NCBI RefSeq assembly: GCF_001905905.1
Contig: NZ_LIVT01000001.1
Span: 975,952 to 1,039,951 of the forward strand
DNA length: 64,000 nucleotides
Source: Streptomyces sp. CB02366
Lineage (GTDB): Bacteria > Actinomycetota > Actinomycetes > Streptomycetales > Streptomycetaceae
Reading direction: 5' to 3'
Shown: piece after piece, positions 47,940 to 56,145 of the stretch
How the letters are laid out: each line of letters opens with the position of its first letter
Numbering within the stretch: the first letter of the stretch is position 1
The notes under the pieces: model-generated
What the model saw: the letters and a program-made list of their open reading frames with translations, nothing else
Database searches by the model: none
Told to the model about the DNA's origin: nothing
Made by a program: the position numbers and the translations under genes

Positions 47940-47966
47940 TGTCACATCGCGGGGGCCTGTCCCGTC
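47940..47966 (+). promoter_or_regulatory. ECF41-type sigma promoter
   Basis: TGTCACA (47940-47946), exactly 16 bp, then CGTC (47963-47966). This is identical to the published ECF41 promoter consensus. It lies 41 bp upstream of a carboxymuconolactone-decarboxylase/AhpD-type gene, the kind of target ECF41 factors control. No ECF41 gene is in the window. Confidence 0.75.
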
Positions 47967-48007
47967 CTGTGTGTGGAGCCACTGACGACACCACGGAGGA
48001 GCCCGCC

Positions 48008-48490
48008 ATGGACGCCCGAATCAACGCCTTCACCAGCCCCCTCACGGGGAAGCTCGTCAAGCACCTGGTCGCCGCCGGAAAGGTGGTCGAGGGCACGGGA
48101 CTGCCCGCCGCGACCCAGGAGCTGGTGAAGATCCGCGCGAGCCAGATCAACGGCTGCGGCGGTTGCCTGGACATGCACACCAAGGAGGCCGCGGCGGCCG
48201 GGGAGACCCCGCTGCGCCTCAACCTGATCGCCGCCTGGCGCGAGGCCACCGTCTTCACCGACGCCGAACGCGCGGCGCTGGAGCTGACGGAGGAGGGCAC
48301 CCGCATCGCGGACGCGGCGGGCGGGGTGCCGGACGAGGTCTGGGCGAACGCGGCCGAGCACTACGACGAGGAACAACTCCTCGCCCTGGTCTCGCTGATC
48401 GCCCTGATCAACGCCTTCAACCGGCTGAACGTCGTCCTCCGGCAGCCGGCGGGCGGCTACCAGGTGGGTCAGCTCGCGCACCTGCCGTAA
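48008..48490 (+). CDS. Carboxymuconolactone decarboxylase/AhpD-like protein
   Basis: 160 aa. The AhpD redox motif is C50-x2-C53-x3-H57 (NGCGGCLDMH), within an all-helical CMD fold; the preceding E-L-V-K-I-R-A-S segment is also typical. Peroxidase or alkylhydroperoxidase activity is likely. GGAGGAG is a strong ribosome site. Upstream is an exact ECF41 promoter match. Confidence 0.92.
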   Translation: MDARINAFTSPLTGKLVKHLVAAGKVVEGTGLPAATQELVKIRASQINGCGGCLDMHTKEAAAAGETPLRLNLIAAWREATVFTDAERAALELTEEGTRIADAAGGVPDEVWANAAEHYDEEQLLALVSLIALINAFNRLNVVLRQPAGGYQVGQLAHLP

Positions 48491-48537
48491 CGCCGTCGGT
48501 CCGGTCCGCGCGGCGTCGGGACGGCCGGTGCTCTGCC

Positions 48538-48543
48538 TAGGCT
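48538..48543 (+). promoter_or_regulatory. Candidate -10 for leaderless AraC-family mRNA
   Basis: TAGGCT stands 7 nt before the ATG at 48551. Confidence 0.45.
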
Positions 48544-48550
48544 GGGCACC

Positions 48551-49531
48551 ATGGACGTGTTCGACGAGTTGTTGCGGGGCGTGCGGGGCCGGGGCGCGGT
48601 GTTCGGGCGGTCGGTGCTGACCCCGCCCTGGTCACTGCGGTTCACGGACGGGGCGTACCTGACCCTGTGCCTGCCGCTGCGCGGTGCGGGGTGGATCGTC
48701 CCGGAGGGCGGCGAGCCGCTGCGGGTGGAGGTCGGCGACGGAGCGATCGTGCGGGGCCCGGCCCCGTTCGTCTTCACCGACGACCCGGCGGACGGTACGG
48801 GGACGGGCCGGGCCGATGGCGTCCGGGAGGTGCACCGGGGACACCTCCAGGACGCCACCGGCGCCGGCCCCGTCGCCGTGGCGCCGGACGGCGGCCCCGA
48901 ACTCGACTCCCCCACCGTGCTGCTGGCCGCCTCCTACGACGTTCAGGCGCACGTGCCGCAGCGGCTCCTGCGGGCGCTCCCGCCGGCGCTCGTGGTCCCC
49001 GACGAGGAGGACTGCGCGCCGCTGCGCGGCTACCTGGAGGCCCAGATCGGCCGGGGCCGGCCGGGCGACCAGATCGTGCTCGACCGGCTGCTCGACTGGA
49101 TGCTGGTGTGCACGCTGCGGGACTGGTTCGGCCGGCCCGAGGCGAATCCGCCCGGCTGGTACGGGGCCCTCGGCGACGAGGTCGCCGGACCGGCTCTGCG
49201 GGCGATGCACGAGGACCCGGCGCACCCCTGGACGACGGCGGAGCTGGCGAGCCGGGCGGGTGTGTCCCGGACGACCCTGGCGAAGCGGTTCACCGAACTG
49301 GTCGGGGACGGGCCGGTGGCCTACCTGACCGAGTGGCGGATGACGCTGGCGGCCGACCTGCTGACCCGCCCGGAGCTGACGGTCGCGGCCGTGGCCCGCC
49401 GGGTGGGGTACGCGGACGCGTTCGGCTTCAGCGCGGCGTTCAAGCGGCTGCGCGGCGAGAGCCCGAGCGCGTACCGGCGGGAGGCCGCGTCGGCGGCGGG
49501 GACGATGGAGACGGCCGTCCCGACGGGGTGA
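48551..49531 (+). CDS. AraC family regulator with cupin-type sensor
   Basis: 326 aa. The N-terminal cupin-like domain (AraC_binding_2-type, about 5-190; LTLCLPLRGAGWIV) is followed by two helix-turn-helix motifs at about 220-315 (WTTAELASRAGVSRTTLAKRF and ELTVAAVARRVGYADAFGFS). Such proteins often control neighbouring oxidoreductase genes, here perhaps the convergent NmrA-type gene. The mRNA is probably leaderless. Confidence 0.9.
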   Translation: MDVFDELLRGVRGRGAVFGRSVLTPPWSLRFTDGAYLTLCLPLRGAGWIVPEGGEPLRVEVGDGAIVRGPAPFVFTDDPADGTGTGRADGVREVHRGHLQDATGAGPVAVAPDGGPELDSPTVLLAASYDVQAHVPQRLLRALPPALVVPDEEDCAPLRGYLEAQIGRGRPGDQIVLDRLLDWMLVCTLRDWFGRPEANPPGWYGALGDEVAGPALRAMHEDPAHPWTTAELASRAGVSRTTLAKRFTELVGDGPVAYLTEWRMTLAADLLTRPELTVAAVARRVGYADAFGFSAAFKRLRGESPSAYRREAASAAGTMETAVPTG

Positions 49532-49621
49532 ACCGCCGGGGCGGGCCGTCCCCGGCTCGCCCCGGCCCCACCCCGCCCCGCCCCGCGGAGTGGATCGCTC
49601 CTCCCCCGGCCCTGCCGTTCC

Positions 49622-50503
49622 TCAGCCCCAGGCGCCTTCCGCCGCCGCGTCCCGGACGAACTCCGTGAAGTCGCGCGGCTCCCGGCCGAGCGCCCGGCGC
49701 ACCCCGTCCAGTACGGGCGCCTCCCGGCTCGTCGTGATCGGGATGAGCGCGTCGGTCCACAGACCGGCCTCCTCGTCCGTGAAGCCCTGGTCCGCGACGA
49801 GCGCGGCCCGGAAGTCGGACGCCTCGACGGGGACGTACGCGGCGCGCTTCCCGGTCGCCTTCGCGATCTCGTCCAGGACGTCCTCCATGCCGAGCGCGCG
49901 GGGGCCCGAGAGCCCGTACTCCCGGCCCGCGTGGCCGTCCTCGGTCAGCGCGGCCACCGCGACGTCCGCGATGTCGTCGGCGTCGACGAACGCGGCCTTC
50001 CCGTCCCCGGTGGGCAGGGCCAGTTCACCGGTGCGTACGCCGTCGAGGAAGACGCCCTCGCTGAAGTTCTGGGCGAACCAGCCCGGGCGCAGGATCGTCC
50101 ACTCCGCCCCGGAGGCGCGCACGGCCCGCTCGCCCTCGCCGTGCGGGCCGCCGACGTCGTGGCCGGGGCCGAAGTAGCCGGGCACGTCCACGCCCCGGGC
50201 CGAGAGGAGCACGAGGCGCCGGACCCCGCTCGCGACGGCCTGCTCGACGAAGGCGGGGGTCGGGGAGGGCGAGGTGTCGAGCGGGACGATGTAGACGGCG
50301 GCGGCCCCGTCCAGGGCGGGGCCCCAGGTGGCGGGCTCGGCCCAGTCGAACCGGCTCTCCCCCGACCGGGAGGCCGCGCGGGTCTCCACCCCCAGCCCGC
50401 GGAGCCGGTCCACCACCCGGCGGCCGGTCTTGCCGGTGCCCCCGATCACGAGGACGGGGCCCCGCTTCGAGGTCGTATCGGTACGCGTATCCGTGGAAGT
50501 CAT
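49622..50503 (-). CDS. NmrA-like NAD(P)-binding protein (atypical SDR)
   Basis: 293 aa. The Rossmann motif GGTGKTGRRV is near residue 20; ILRPGWFAQNF and GREYGLSGPRALGMEDV are family marks. The usual SDR Tyr-Lys pair is not evident, as in redox-sensing NmrA/quinone-reductase-like members. Convergent to the AraC-type gene. Confidence 0.88.
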   Translation of the reverse strand: MTSTDTRTDTTSKRGPVLVIGGTGKTGRRVVDRLRGLGVETRAASRSGESRFDWAEPATWGPALDGAAAVYIVPLDTSPSPTPAFVEQAVASGVRRLVLLSARGVDVPGYFGPGHDVGGPHGEGERAVRASGAEWTILRPGWFAQNFSEGVFLDGVRTGELALPTGDGKAAFVDADDIADVAVAALTEDGHAGREYGLSGPRALGMEDVLDEIAKATGKRAAYVPVEASDFRAALVADQGFTDEEAGLWTDALIPITTSREAPVLDGVRRALGREPRDFTEFVRDAAAEGAWG

Positions 50504-50589
50504 GGCACCAGCCTCGCGCGGCGGGCGGTCCCCGCCCATGGCCCAGCGTCCGGGAGGGATGTCCGAGCGTCCGGCACGGGCGGGGGCCG

Positions 50590-50640
50590 GGCACACGAAG
50601 AGGGCGGGGCACACGAAGAGGGCGGGGCACACGAAGAGGC
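50590..50640. repeat. 18-bp tandem repeat, 2.8 copies, beside tRNA-fMet
   Basis: GGCACACGAAGAGGGCGG begins at 50590, 50608 and 50626. The last copy merges into the left arm of the tRNA terminator. Confidence 0.85.
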
Positions 50641-50666
50641 CCGGATCCTCGGGATCCGGGCCTCTT
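50634..50666 (-). terminator. Hairpin terminator of tRNA-fMet
   Basis: 15 perfect pairs (AAGAGGCCCGGATCC) with a 3-nt loop, 13 bp past the tRNA 3' end on the minus strand. Confidence 0.8.
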
Positions 50667-50678
50667 GGTGATCATCAG

Positions 50679-50752
50679 TAGCGGGGACAGGATTTGAACC
50701 TGCGACCTCTGGGTTATGAGCCCAGCGAGCTACCGAGCTGCTCCACCCCGCG
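50679..50752 (-). tRNA. Initiator tRNA-fMet (anticodon CAU)
   Basis: 74 nt forming a full cloverleaf. Position 1 is C and faces U72, so the first acceptor pair is unpaired, and the anticodon stem ends in three G-C pairs next to the CUCAUAA loop. Both are initiator marks. The T loop is TTCAAAT. CCA is not encoded. Confidence 0.95.
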
Positions 50753-50810
50753 TCGGTGAACCCCACCCTACGCCACCGAACGCCCCCTCCGTGACCGCGA
50801 GCGGCCCGGC

Positions 50811-52124
50811 TCAGCCGCCGCCCCCGGCGCGCGGCACTCGCGCCCGGCGGATCACCAGCGCCATCAGGGCCGCCACCGCGCACAGCGCCCCCGACGCGTA
50901 CCAGACCACGTCGTAGTCGCCGAACACGTCCCGCGCGACCCCGCCGAGGAACGCGACCGCCGCCGCGCCCACCTGGTGCGAGGCCAGGACCCAGCCGAAG
51001 ACGATCGCGCTGTCCTCGCCGTACTGCTCGCGGCAGAGCGCCAGGGTCGGCGGGACCGTGGCGACCCAGTCGAGGCCGTAGAAGACGATGAAGAAGATCA
51101 TCGGCGGCCGTACGTCGGGGGCCATCAGCACCGGCAGGAAGAGCAGCGAGATCCCGCGCAGCGCGTAGTAGACGGCGAGCAGTCTGCGCGCGTCGAAGCG
51201 GTCGGTGAGCCAGCCGGAGAAGACCGTGCCGATGACGTCGAAGACGCCGATGACCGCGAGCAGCGAGGCCGCCGCCGTGATGGGCATGCCGTGGTCGTGG
51301 GCGGAGGGCACGAAGTGGGTGCGGATCAGGCCGTTGGTGGAGGCGCCGCAGATCGCGAAGGAGCCCGCCAGCAGCCAGAACGGCCCGGTGCGGACCGCGT
51401 CGAGCAGCACCCGCACCGTCCGCCGGGCGGCTCCCCGCGCGGGCGGGGGCTTCGCCGCGTAGGCGCCGCCGTACGGGGCGAGCCCCACGTCGGCCGGATG
51501 GTCGCGCATCAGGAGCCAGACGAGCGGGACGACGACGAGCGCGGCGAGGGCGGTGGTGACCGAGGCGGGCCGCCAGCCGTGCTCGTCGATGATCCAGGCG
51601 CACAACGGGAGGAAGACGAGCTGCCCGGAGGCCCCGGCGGCGGTGAGCACCCCGGTGACCAGGCCCCGGCGGGCCGTGAACCAGCGGTGGGTGACGGTCG
51701 CGGCGAACGCCATCGCCATGGACCCGGCGCCCAGGCCGGCCAGCAGCCCCCAGTAGAGCATCAGTTGCCAGGTCGCCGTCATCCAGGCACTGGCCAGCGC
51801 CCCGGTCGCCACCAGTGTGAGCGCACTCGCCACCACCCGCCGGATGCCGAAGCGGTCCATGAGCGCCGCCGCGAACGGCGCGGTCAGCCCGTACAGCGCC
51901 ATGTTGAGGGAGACCGCGAGCCCGATCTCGCCCCGGGACCAGCCGAACTCGGTGTGCAGGGGGTCGATCAGCAGTCCGGGCAGGGAGGTGAACGCCGCCC
52001 CGCCGATGATCGTCACGAAGGTGACGCCCGCGACGATCCACGCCCGGTGGACCCGGGGCGGGCGACGTCCGTCGCGGTGCGGCGGCCGGTCGTCGCGGGT
52101 GGCGCTCTCGATGGTCTCGGTCAC
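50811..52124 (-). CDS. MFS transporter, oxalate/formate or monocarboxylate type
   Basis: 437 aa with 12 predicted helices. FGWSRGEIGLAVSLNMALYGLTAP after helix 1 and the motif-A loop MDRFGIRRV are typical of the monocarboxylate/OxlT-like branch. The GTG at 52124 is chosen; the upstream frame continues to 52235 but has non-coding composition. Monocistronic. Substrate unknown. Confidence 0.87.
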   Translation of the reverse strand: MTETIESATRDDRPPHRDGRRPPRVHRAWIVAGVTFVTIIGGAAFTSLPGLLIDPLHTEFGWSRGEIGLAVSLNMALYGLTAPFAAALMDRFGIRRVVASALTLVATGALASAWMTATWQLMLYWGLLAGLGAGSMAMAFAATVTHRWFTARRGLVTGVLTAAGASGQLVFLPLCAWIIDEHGWRPASVTTALAALVVVPLVWLLMRDHPADVGLAPYGGAYAAKPPPARGAARRTVRVLLDAVRTGPFWLLAGSFAICGASTNGLIRTHFVPSAHDHGMPITAAASLLAVIGVFDVIGTVFSGWLTDRFDARRLLAVYYALRGISLLFLPVLMAPDVRPPMIFFIVFYGLDWVATVPPTLALCREQYGEDSAIVFGWVLASHQVGAAAVAFLGGVARDVFGDYDVVWYASGALCAVAALMALVIRRARVPRAGGGG

Positions 52125-52248
52125 GCGGACCAGCTTCCCGGCCCGCGGCGGGCGCCACGAGTGGCCGGAAGGACACGGTTCGCAGGGATCGGGCCACCAC
52201 CGGCTCACGGCGGGCCGGAGCCCCGCGCGCGGCACCGCCGCCGGCCGG

Positions 52249-52692
52249 TCAGCGAAGCCGCCGGGCCCCCGCGTGGACGGACCAGGCCGCCGCCGCGCCC
52301 ACCGCGTACCCGAGGAGGTCGGGCGCGTTGAACGTCGAGCCGAGGACCAGGCGGGCCGCCGTGCTGTGCGCCGACAGCTCCGCCGGTACGCCGGTGAGCT
52401 GGGCGAACTCCACCGCCCAGCTCAGGACCAGCGCCGCGGAGGCCGCCACGAGGGGCCGCGTGCGGGGTGCGCAGAGCACGACGAGGGCGCAGAGCAGCAC
52501 CGTGTAGAGCGCGCTCCCCGCGTACTTGGCGAAGACCCCGTCCGTCCCGGCGCGCACGGCGAGGCCGGCGGCGACGGTGGCGACGGCCGCCGCGGCGGCG
52601 ACCGCGCGGACCCGGAAAGCGCGGACCGGGGAGGCGCGGACCGGGGAGGCGCGGACCGGGGAGGCGCGGACCGGCGTGGCGCGCTCCCTCAC
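52249..52692 (-). CDS. DUF2809 membrane protein
   Basis: 147 aa with four helices. KYAGSALYTVLLCALVVL, WAVEFAQLTGVP and the LGSTFNAPDLLGYAVGA segment match DUF2809. The first 30 residues are a repeat of A-S-P-V-R encoded by 15-bp DNA repeats. The GTG at 52692 overlaps the MFS gene stop by 4 bp, so both are made from one mRNA. Confidence 0.85.
   Translation of the reverse strand: MRERATPVRASPVRASPVRASPVRAFRVRAVAAAAAVATVAAGLAVRAGTDGVFAKYAGSALYTVLLCALVVLCAPRTRPLVAASAALVLSWAVEFAQLTGVPAELSAHSTAARLVLGSTFNAPDLLGYAVGAAAAWSVHAGARRLR
52621..52680. repeat. 15-bp tandem repeat inside the DUF2809 gene, four units
   Basis: GCGGACCGGGGAGGC repeated at 52621, 52636, 52651 and 52666 (last with changes). In frame it encodes repeated ASPVR, so copy-number changes keep the frame. 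Confidence 0.9.
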
Positions 52693-54074
52693 GCGAGTCC
52701 CGCCCTCTTCAGCCGCCGGATCGGCCGGGCCGCCAGCAGCACCGCCACCACCCCCATGTTGACCACGGCCGCCGCCACCAGCAGCTCCGGTGCGCCCACC
52801 GCCTCCGCCACCGGGCCGGCCAGCGCGCGGCCCGCCGCGACCATCAGGAGCGAGCCCGCCACGTCGTAGGCGTGCAGCCGGTTCAGGGCCTCCGGCGGGA
52901 CGTGGGTCTGGACCGTCGTGGACCACATCACCAGCCAGAACGCCGCGGCCCCGCCCGCCAGGAGCTGCCCCGCCGCCAGCACCGGCAGCGGCATCCCGAG
53001 CGCCAGCACCACCAGGCTCACCGCCACCAGCGGCAGCGCGACCGCCCCCGCGGCCAAGGGGTGGGCCGGGCGCAGCCGCAGGGCGAGGAGGCCGCCGACG
53101 ACGCTGCCCGCCCCGTTCACCGCCATGAGCATGCCGTACGCCCCCGAGCCGTGCCCCTCGGTGACCAGGACGGCGGTCAGCGGGAGCATCGGGCCGAGGA
53201 CCGCGAAGCCGTACACCGTCCAGACCGCGATCACGCCCCACAGCCAGGAGCGGGCCCGGAACTCCCGCCAGCCGTCGGCCAGTTCGGCGACGAACGTGCC
53301 GCGCACCGCATGGTCGTGCGGGGCCGGGGCCAGCCGCATCAGGAAGAGGCAGGCCCCGGAGACCGCGAAGGTGGCCGCGTTGGCCGCGTAGACCGCCCCG
53401 GCGCTGGCGATCCCCACGAGCGCCCCCGCGAACGCCGGGCCGGCCATCGTCATCAGCGCCTCGGAGACCCGCAGGACGGCGTTGGCGCGCTGGACGTCGG
53501 TGGAGACGCGCGGCACGGTCGAGGCGACGCCGGGCTGGAAGAGCGCCGCGCCGACGCCGGCCACCGAACTGAGCGCGTAGACCGCCCACAGCGGCGGGTT
53601 GCCGGTCGCGAAAGCCACGGCCAGCACGGAGGCCCCGCCGAGCCGCAGCGCGTCGGCGACGATCATCATGCGGCGCGGGGTGAACCGGTCCGCGAGCACC
53701 CCGCCGAACAGCACGAACACCGCGAGCGGGCCCATCCAGGCGGCGAGCGCGAAGCCGACCGAGGAGGCGGGCCGCCCCGCGCCCAGCAGCCCGGCGGTGA
53801 GCGCCACCGGGATCATGCCGTCGCCGAAGAGCGCGACCGTACGGGCCACGAAGAAGTAGCGGAAGTTGCGGTTCCAGAGCCCCGCGCCCCGGGACTCTGC
53901 CGGACCGAGCGGCGGCAGGGCCGCGAGCGGGTCCACCGGCGCGGGCGGCGCCGGGGGCGCGGACAGGGCCCGGGGCCCTGGAGGGGGCGGCACCGAGGAG
54001 GGGGGCGGGGTCGGGGGCGCAGGGGTGGCGGGGGCGGCGTCGGGAAGGAACGCGGGCCCTGTCGGCTTCTCCAT
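52689..54074 (-). CDS. MFS exporter, enterobactin/tetracycline-efflux-like
   Basis: 461 aa. A Pro/Ala-rich cytoplasmic N-terminus of about 60 residues precedes 12 helices. NFRYFFVARTVALFGDGMIPVAL and GGVLADRFTPRRMM are characteristic of the MFS_3-type exporters. The ATG at 54074 is preceded one codon upstream by GTG, an alternative start. Divergent from the GlxA/AraC-type regulator, which probably controls it. Confidence 0.87.
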   Translation of the reverse strand: MEKPTGPAFLPDAAPATPAPPTPPPSSVPPPPGPRALSAPPAPPAPVDPLAALPPLGPAESRGAGLWNRNFRYFFVARTVALFGDGMIPVALTAGLLGAGRPASSVGFALAAWMGPLAVFVLFGGVLADRFTPRRMMIVADALRLGGASVLAVAFATGNPPLWAVYALSSVAGVGAALFQPGVASTVPRVSTDVQRANAVLRVSEALMTMAGPAFAGALVGIASAGAVYAANAATFAVSGACLFLMRLAPAPHDHAVRGTFVAELADGWREFRARSWLWGVIAVWTVYGFAVLGPMLPLTAVLVTEGHGSGAYGMLMAVNGAGSVVGGLLALRLRPAHPLAAGAVALPLVAVSLVVLALGMPLPVLAAGQLLAGGAAAFWLVMWSTTVQTHVPPEALNRLHAYDVAGSLLMVAAGRALAGPVAEAVGAPELLVAAAVVNMGVVAVLLAARPIRRLKRAGLA

Positions 54075-54098
54075 CACGTCGCTAACCTGTATCAGCTC

Positions 54099-54112
54099 GT
54101 GGTCTATACCAC
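54099..54112. promoter_or_regulatory. Dyad between the MFS and GlxA-type genes
   Basis: GTGGT-CTAT-ACCAC in a rare AT-richer stretch that also holds TATACC, a -10-like hexamer. Candidate operator for the adjacent regulator. Confidence 0.4.
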
Positions 54113-54147
54113 TACGGGATATCTCTGTGATCTTCGAGGAGGCCGTC

Positions 54148-55140
54148 ATGGCGCACCGCGTCGTCGTCCTGGCCCTTGACGGGCTGCTCCCCTTCGAACT
54201 GGGCATCCCTCAGCGGATCTTCGGCCGTTCCGTCGGCGCCGCGCCGGGCCGTCCGGCGGGGAAGCTGTACGAGGTGGTGACCTGCTCGGTCCGCCCGCCG
54301 GGGCCGGTCCGGACCGACGCGGACTTCTCCGTCCTCGTGGAGCACGGGCCCGAGGCGCTCGCCACCGCCGACACGGTGGTCGTCCCCGCCTCCTACGAGC
54401 TGGGTCCGGTCTTCGAGGAGGGCAGGCTGACCGAGGAGCTGGCCGCCGCACTCGCCCTGGTCCGGCCCGGCACCCGCATGGTCTCCATCTGCACCGGCAG
54501 TTACGTCCTCGCGGCGGCCGGGTACCTCGACGGCCGCCCCGCCACCACGCACTGGTCCTCCGCCGACCACTTCCAGCGGACCTTCCCGCAGGTCCGGGTG
54601 GACCCGGACGTCCTGTTCATCGACGACGGCGACGTGCTGACCTCGGCCGGGGTCGCCGCGGGGATCGACCTCTGCCTGCACCTGGTGCGGCGCGACCACG
54701 GGACGGCCGTCGCGAACGAGATCGCCCGCCGGACCGTCGTCCCCCCGCACCGGGACGGCGGGCAGGCCCAGTACATCCACCGGCCGCTCCCCGAACCGCA
54801 GTTCGCGACCACGACCGCCGCCCGGGTCTGGGCGCTGGCCCGGCTGGAGCGGCCGATCCTGCTGCGGGACATGGCGGAGCAGGGGGCGATGAGCGTACGG
54901 ACGTTCACGCGCCGCTTCCGCGAGGAGGTCGGGATCAGCCCCGGCCAGTGGCTCGCCCAGCAGCGGGTGGAGCGGGCACGGCACCTGCTGGAGTCGACGG
55001 ACCTGCCCATCGACCAGGTGGCCCGGGACGCGGGCTTCGGCACGGCGACCTCCCTGCGCCAGCACCTGCAGGCGGCCCTGGGCGTGCCGCCGACGGCCTA
55101 CCGGCGCACGTTCCGGACCTCGGCGGACACCGCGCCCTGA
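54148..55140 (+). CDS. GlxA-type AraC regulator with DJ-1/PfpI domain
   Basis: 330 aa. The DJ-1/PfpI-like domain (about 3-190) has C115 at the usual nucleophile elbow (SICTGSYVLAAAG). AraC helix-turn-helix motifs cover about 225-325 (MAEQGAMSVRTFTRRFREEVG and QVARDAGFGTATSLRQH). GGAGG precedes the ATG. It is divergent from the MFS-DUF2809 pair. Confidence 0.92.
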   Translation: MAHRVVVLALDGLLPFELGIPQRIFGRSVGAAPGRPAGKLYEVVTCSVRPPGPVRTDADFSVLVEHGPEALATADTVVVPASYELGPVFEEGRLTEELAAALALVRPGTRMVSICTGSYVLAAAGYLDGRPATTHWSSADHFQRTFPQVRVDPDVLFIDDGDVLTSAGVAAGIDLCLHLVRRDHGTAVANEIARRTVVPPHRDGGQAQYIHRPLPEPQFATTTAARVWALARLERPILLRDMAEQGAMSVRTFTRRFREEVGISPGQWLAQQRVERARHLLESTDLPIDQVARDAGFGTATSLRQHLQAALGVPPTAYRRTFRTSADTAP

Positions 55141-55228
55141 GCCGCGGGGCGGGCCTGGCCACCGCGGCCCCGGCGCGGGCACGGAGGGGCAGGGCGGCGG
55201 GCGGCCGGGCGGCGCGGCTCAGGACAGG

Positions 55229-55732
55229 TCAGGTCAGGTTGTCGGTGAACAGGCACGCGGGCGGTTCGCGGACCTCGCCCACCCGAGCGCCCAGGCCGAC
55301 GACCGGGGCCGGGATGCGCACCGGCCCGCCGCGGTCCACCTCGCACCAGATCTGCTTCCCGCGGCCCTCCGGCAGCCAGCCCCAGCGGTCCGCGAGGCCG
55401 TCCACCAGTTCCAGGCCCCGGCCGTTGGTGTCGTCGCCCTCCGCGTGCCGCTGGAGCGGCGGGCGGTCGCTGGCGTCCGCGACCTCGACCCGGACCGTCC
55501 CGGCCCCGCCGCTCGCCCCGGCGGAGCCGAAGAGCATGCGCAGCACGGCGGGGCAGCCCGTGTGGACGACGGCGTTGGTGACCAGCTCCGAGATCAGGAG
55601 GATGAGCGTCTCGGCGAGCGGCTCGTCCTCCCCTATCCCGGAACCGGCCAGACGCGACCGCGCCCATCTGCGGGCCCGCCCCACCTCCGCGGGATCCGGA
55701 CCGACCTCCATCTGAACCTGAAGCACCTGCAC
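55229..55732 (-). CDS. RsbW-like histidine-kinase-type ATPase (HATPase_c_2)
   Basis: 167 aa. The GHKL ATP-binding fold has the N box (ISELVTNAVVHTGCPAVLRM), a G1-like DASDRPP and the G2 box GRGLELVDGLADRWG. This type acts as anti-sigma factor or switch kinase, phosphorylating a STAS partner such as the one at 57450. The GTG at 55732 starts MQVLQVQMEVG; the ATG at 55711 is an alternative. Confidence 0.87.
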   Translation of the reverse strand: MQVLQVQMEVGPDPAEVGRARRWARSRLAGSGIGEDEPLAETLILLISELVTNAVVHTGCPAVLRMLFGSAGASGGAGTVRVEVADASDRPPLQRHAEGDDTNGRGLELVDGLADRWGWLPEGRGKQIWCEVDRGGPVRIPAPVVGLGARVGEVREPPACLFTDNLT

Positions 55733-56145
55733 CGCTCACACCATCCGAACCGGCGGACACATCGCCTCGCGCCTCCTCAGGGTCACGGAACGTGATTCCC
55801 TTGCGCGACAGCATGGTTGACGTACAGTCACCGCAACAAGCGCTTCGGGCATATTCCAGCGCGAAGGAGTACCCGTGGTGCATACTGTGCGACGCACGTT
55901 GCGGGGAGTCGAACAGGAGCGCGCAGAGACCGCGAGAAACGCTCTTCGGGCAGGCCCGGCACATCTCCGGCGAGAGCCCTCGCCCGGGGCCGGAGCCGCC
56001 GCACAGGCCGCCCCCGGATCACCCGGTTCCAGAACCACTCGCATGCCACGGAGGGTACCCGAGCCGCGCCCCGACTCCGCCCGGTGACGAGTCGCGTACG
56101 GGCCGCACACCCGGATCGGCACGGGGCCGATGCGCTGCGTCACGC
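55733..56145. other. Region between the RsbW-like gene and the pseudogene
   Basis: Contains a dyad TCACG-N3-CGTGA (55783-55795), a comparatively AT-rich stretch near 55800-55890 suited to promoters, and one small ORF described separately. Nothing else is supported. Confidence 0.4.
55875..56087 (+). CDS. Possible small basic protein (70 aa), unknown
   Basis: GTG start 5 nt after AAGGAG. The product (MVHTVRRTLRGVEQERAE...) is Arg- and Pro-rich with a helical first half. Third-position GC is lower than in clear genes, and the second half is low complexity. It may be spurious. Confidence 0.3.
   Translation: MVHTVRRTLRGVEQERAETARNALRAGPAHLRREPSPGAGAAAQAAPGSPGSRTTRMPRRVPEPRPDSAR

Noticed and set aside
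50679-50752. Integration site of a mobile element at tRNA-fMet
   Set aside because: No integrase, no direct repeat of the tRNA 3' end, and neighbours look like core genes.
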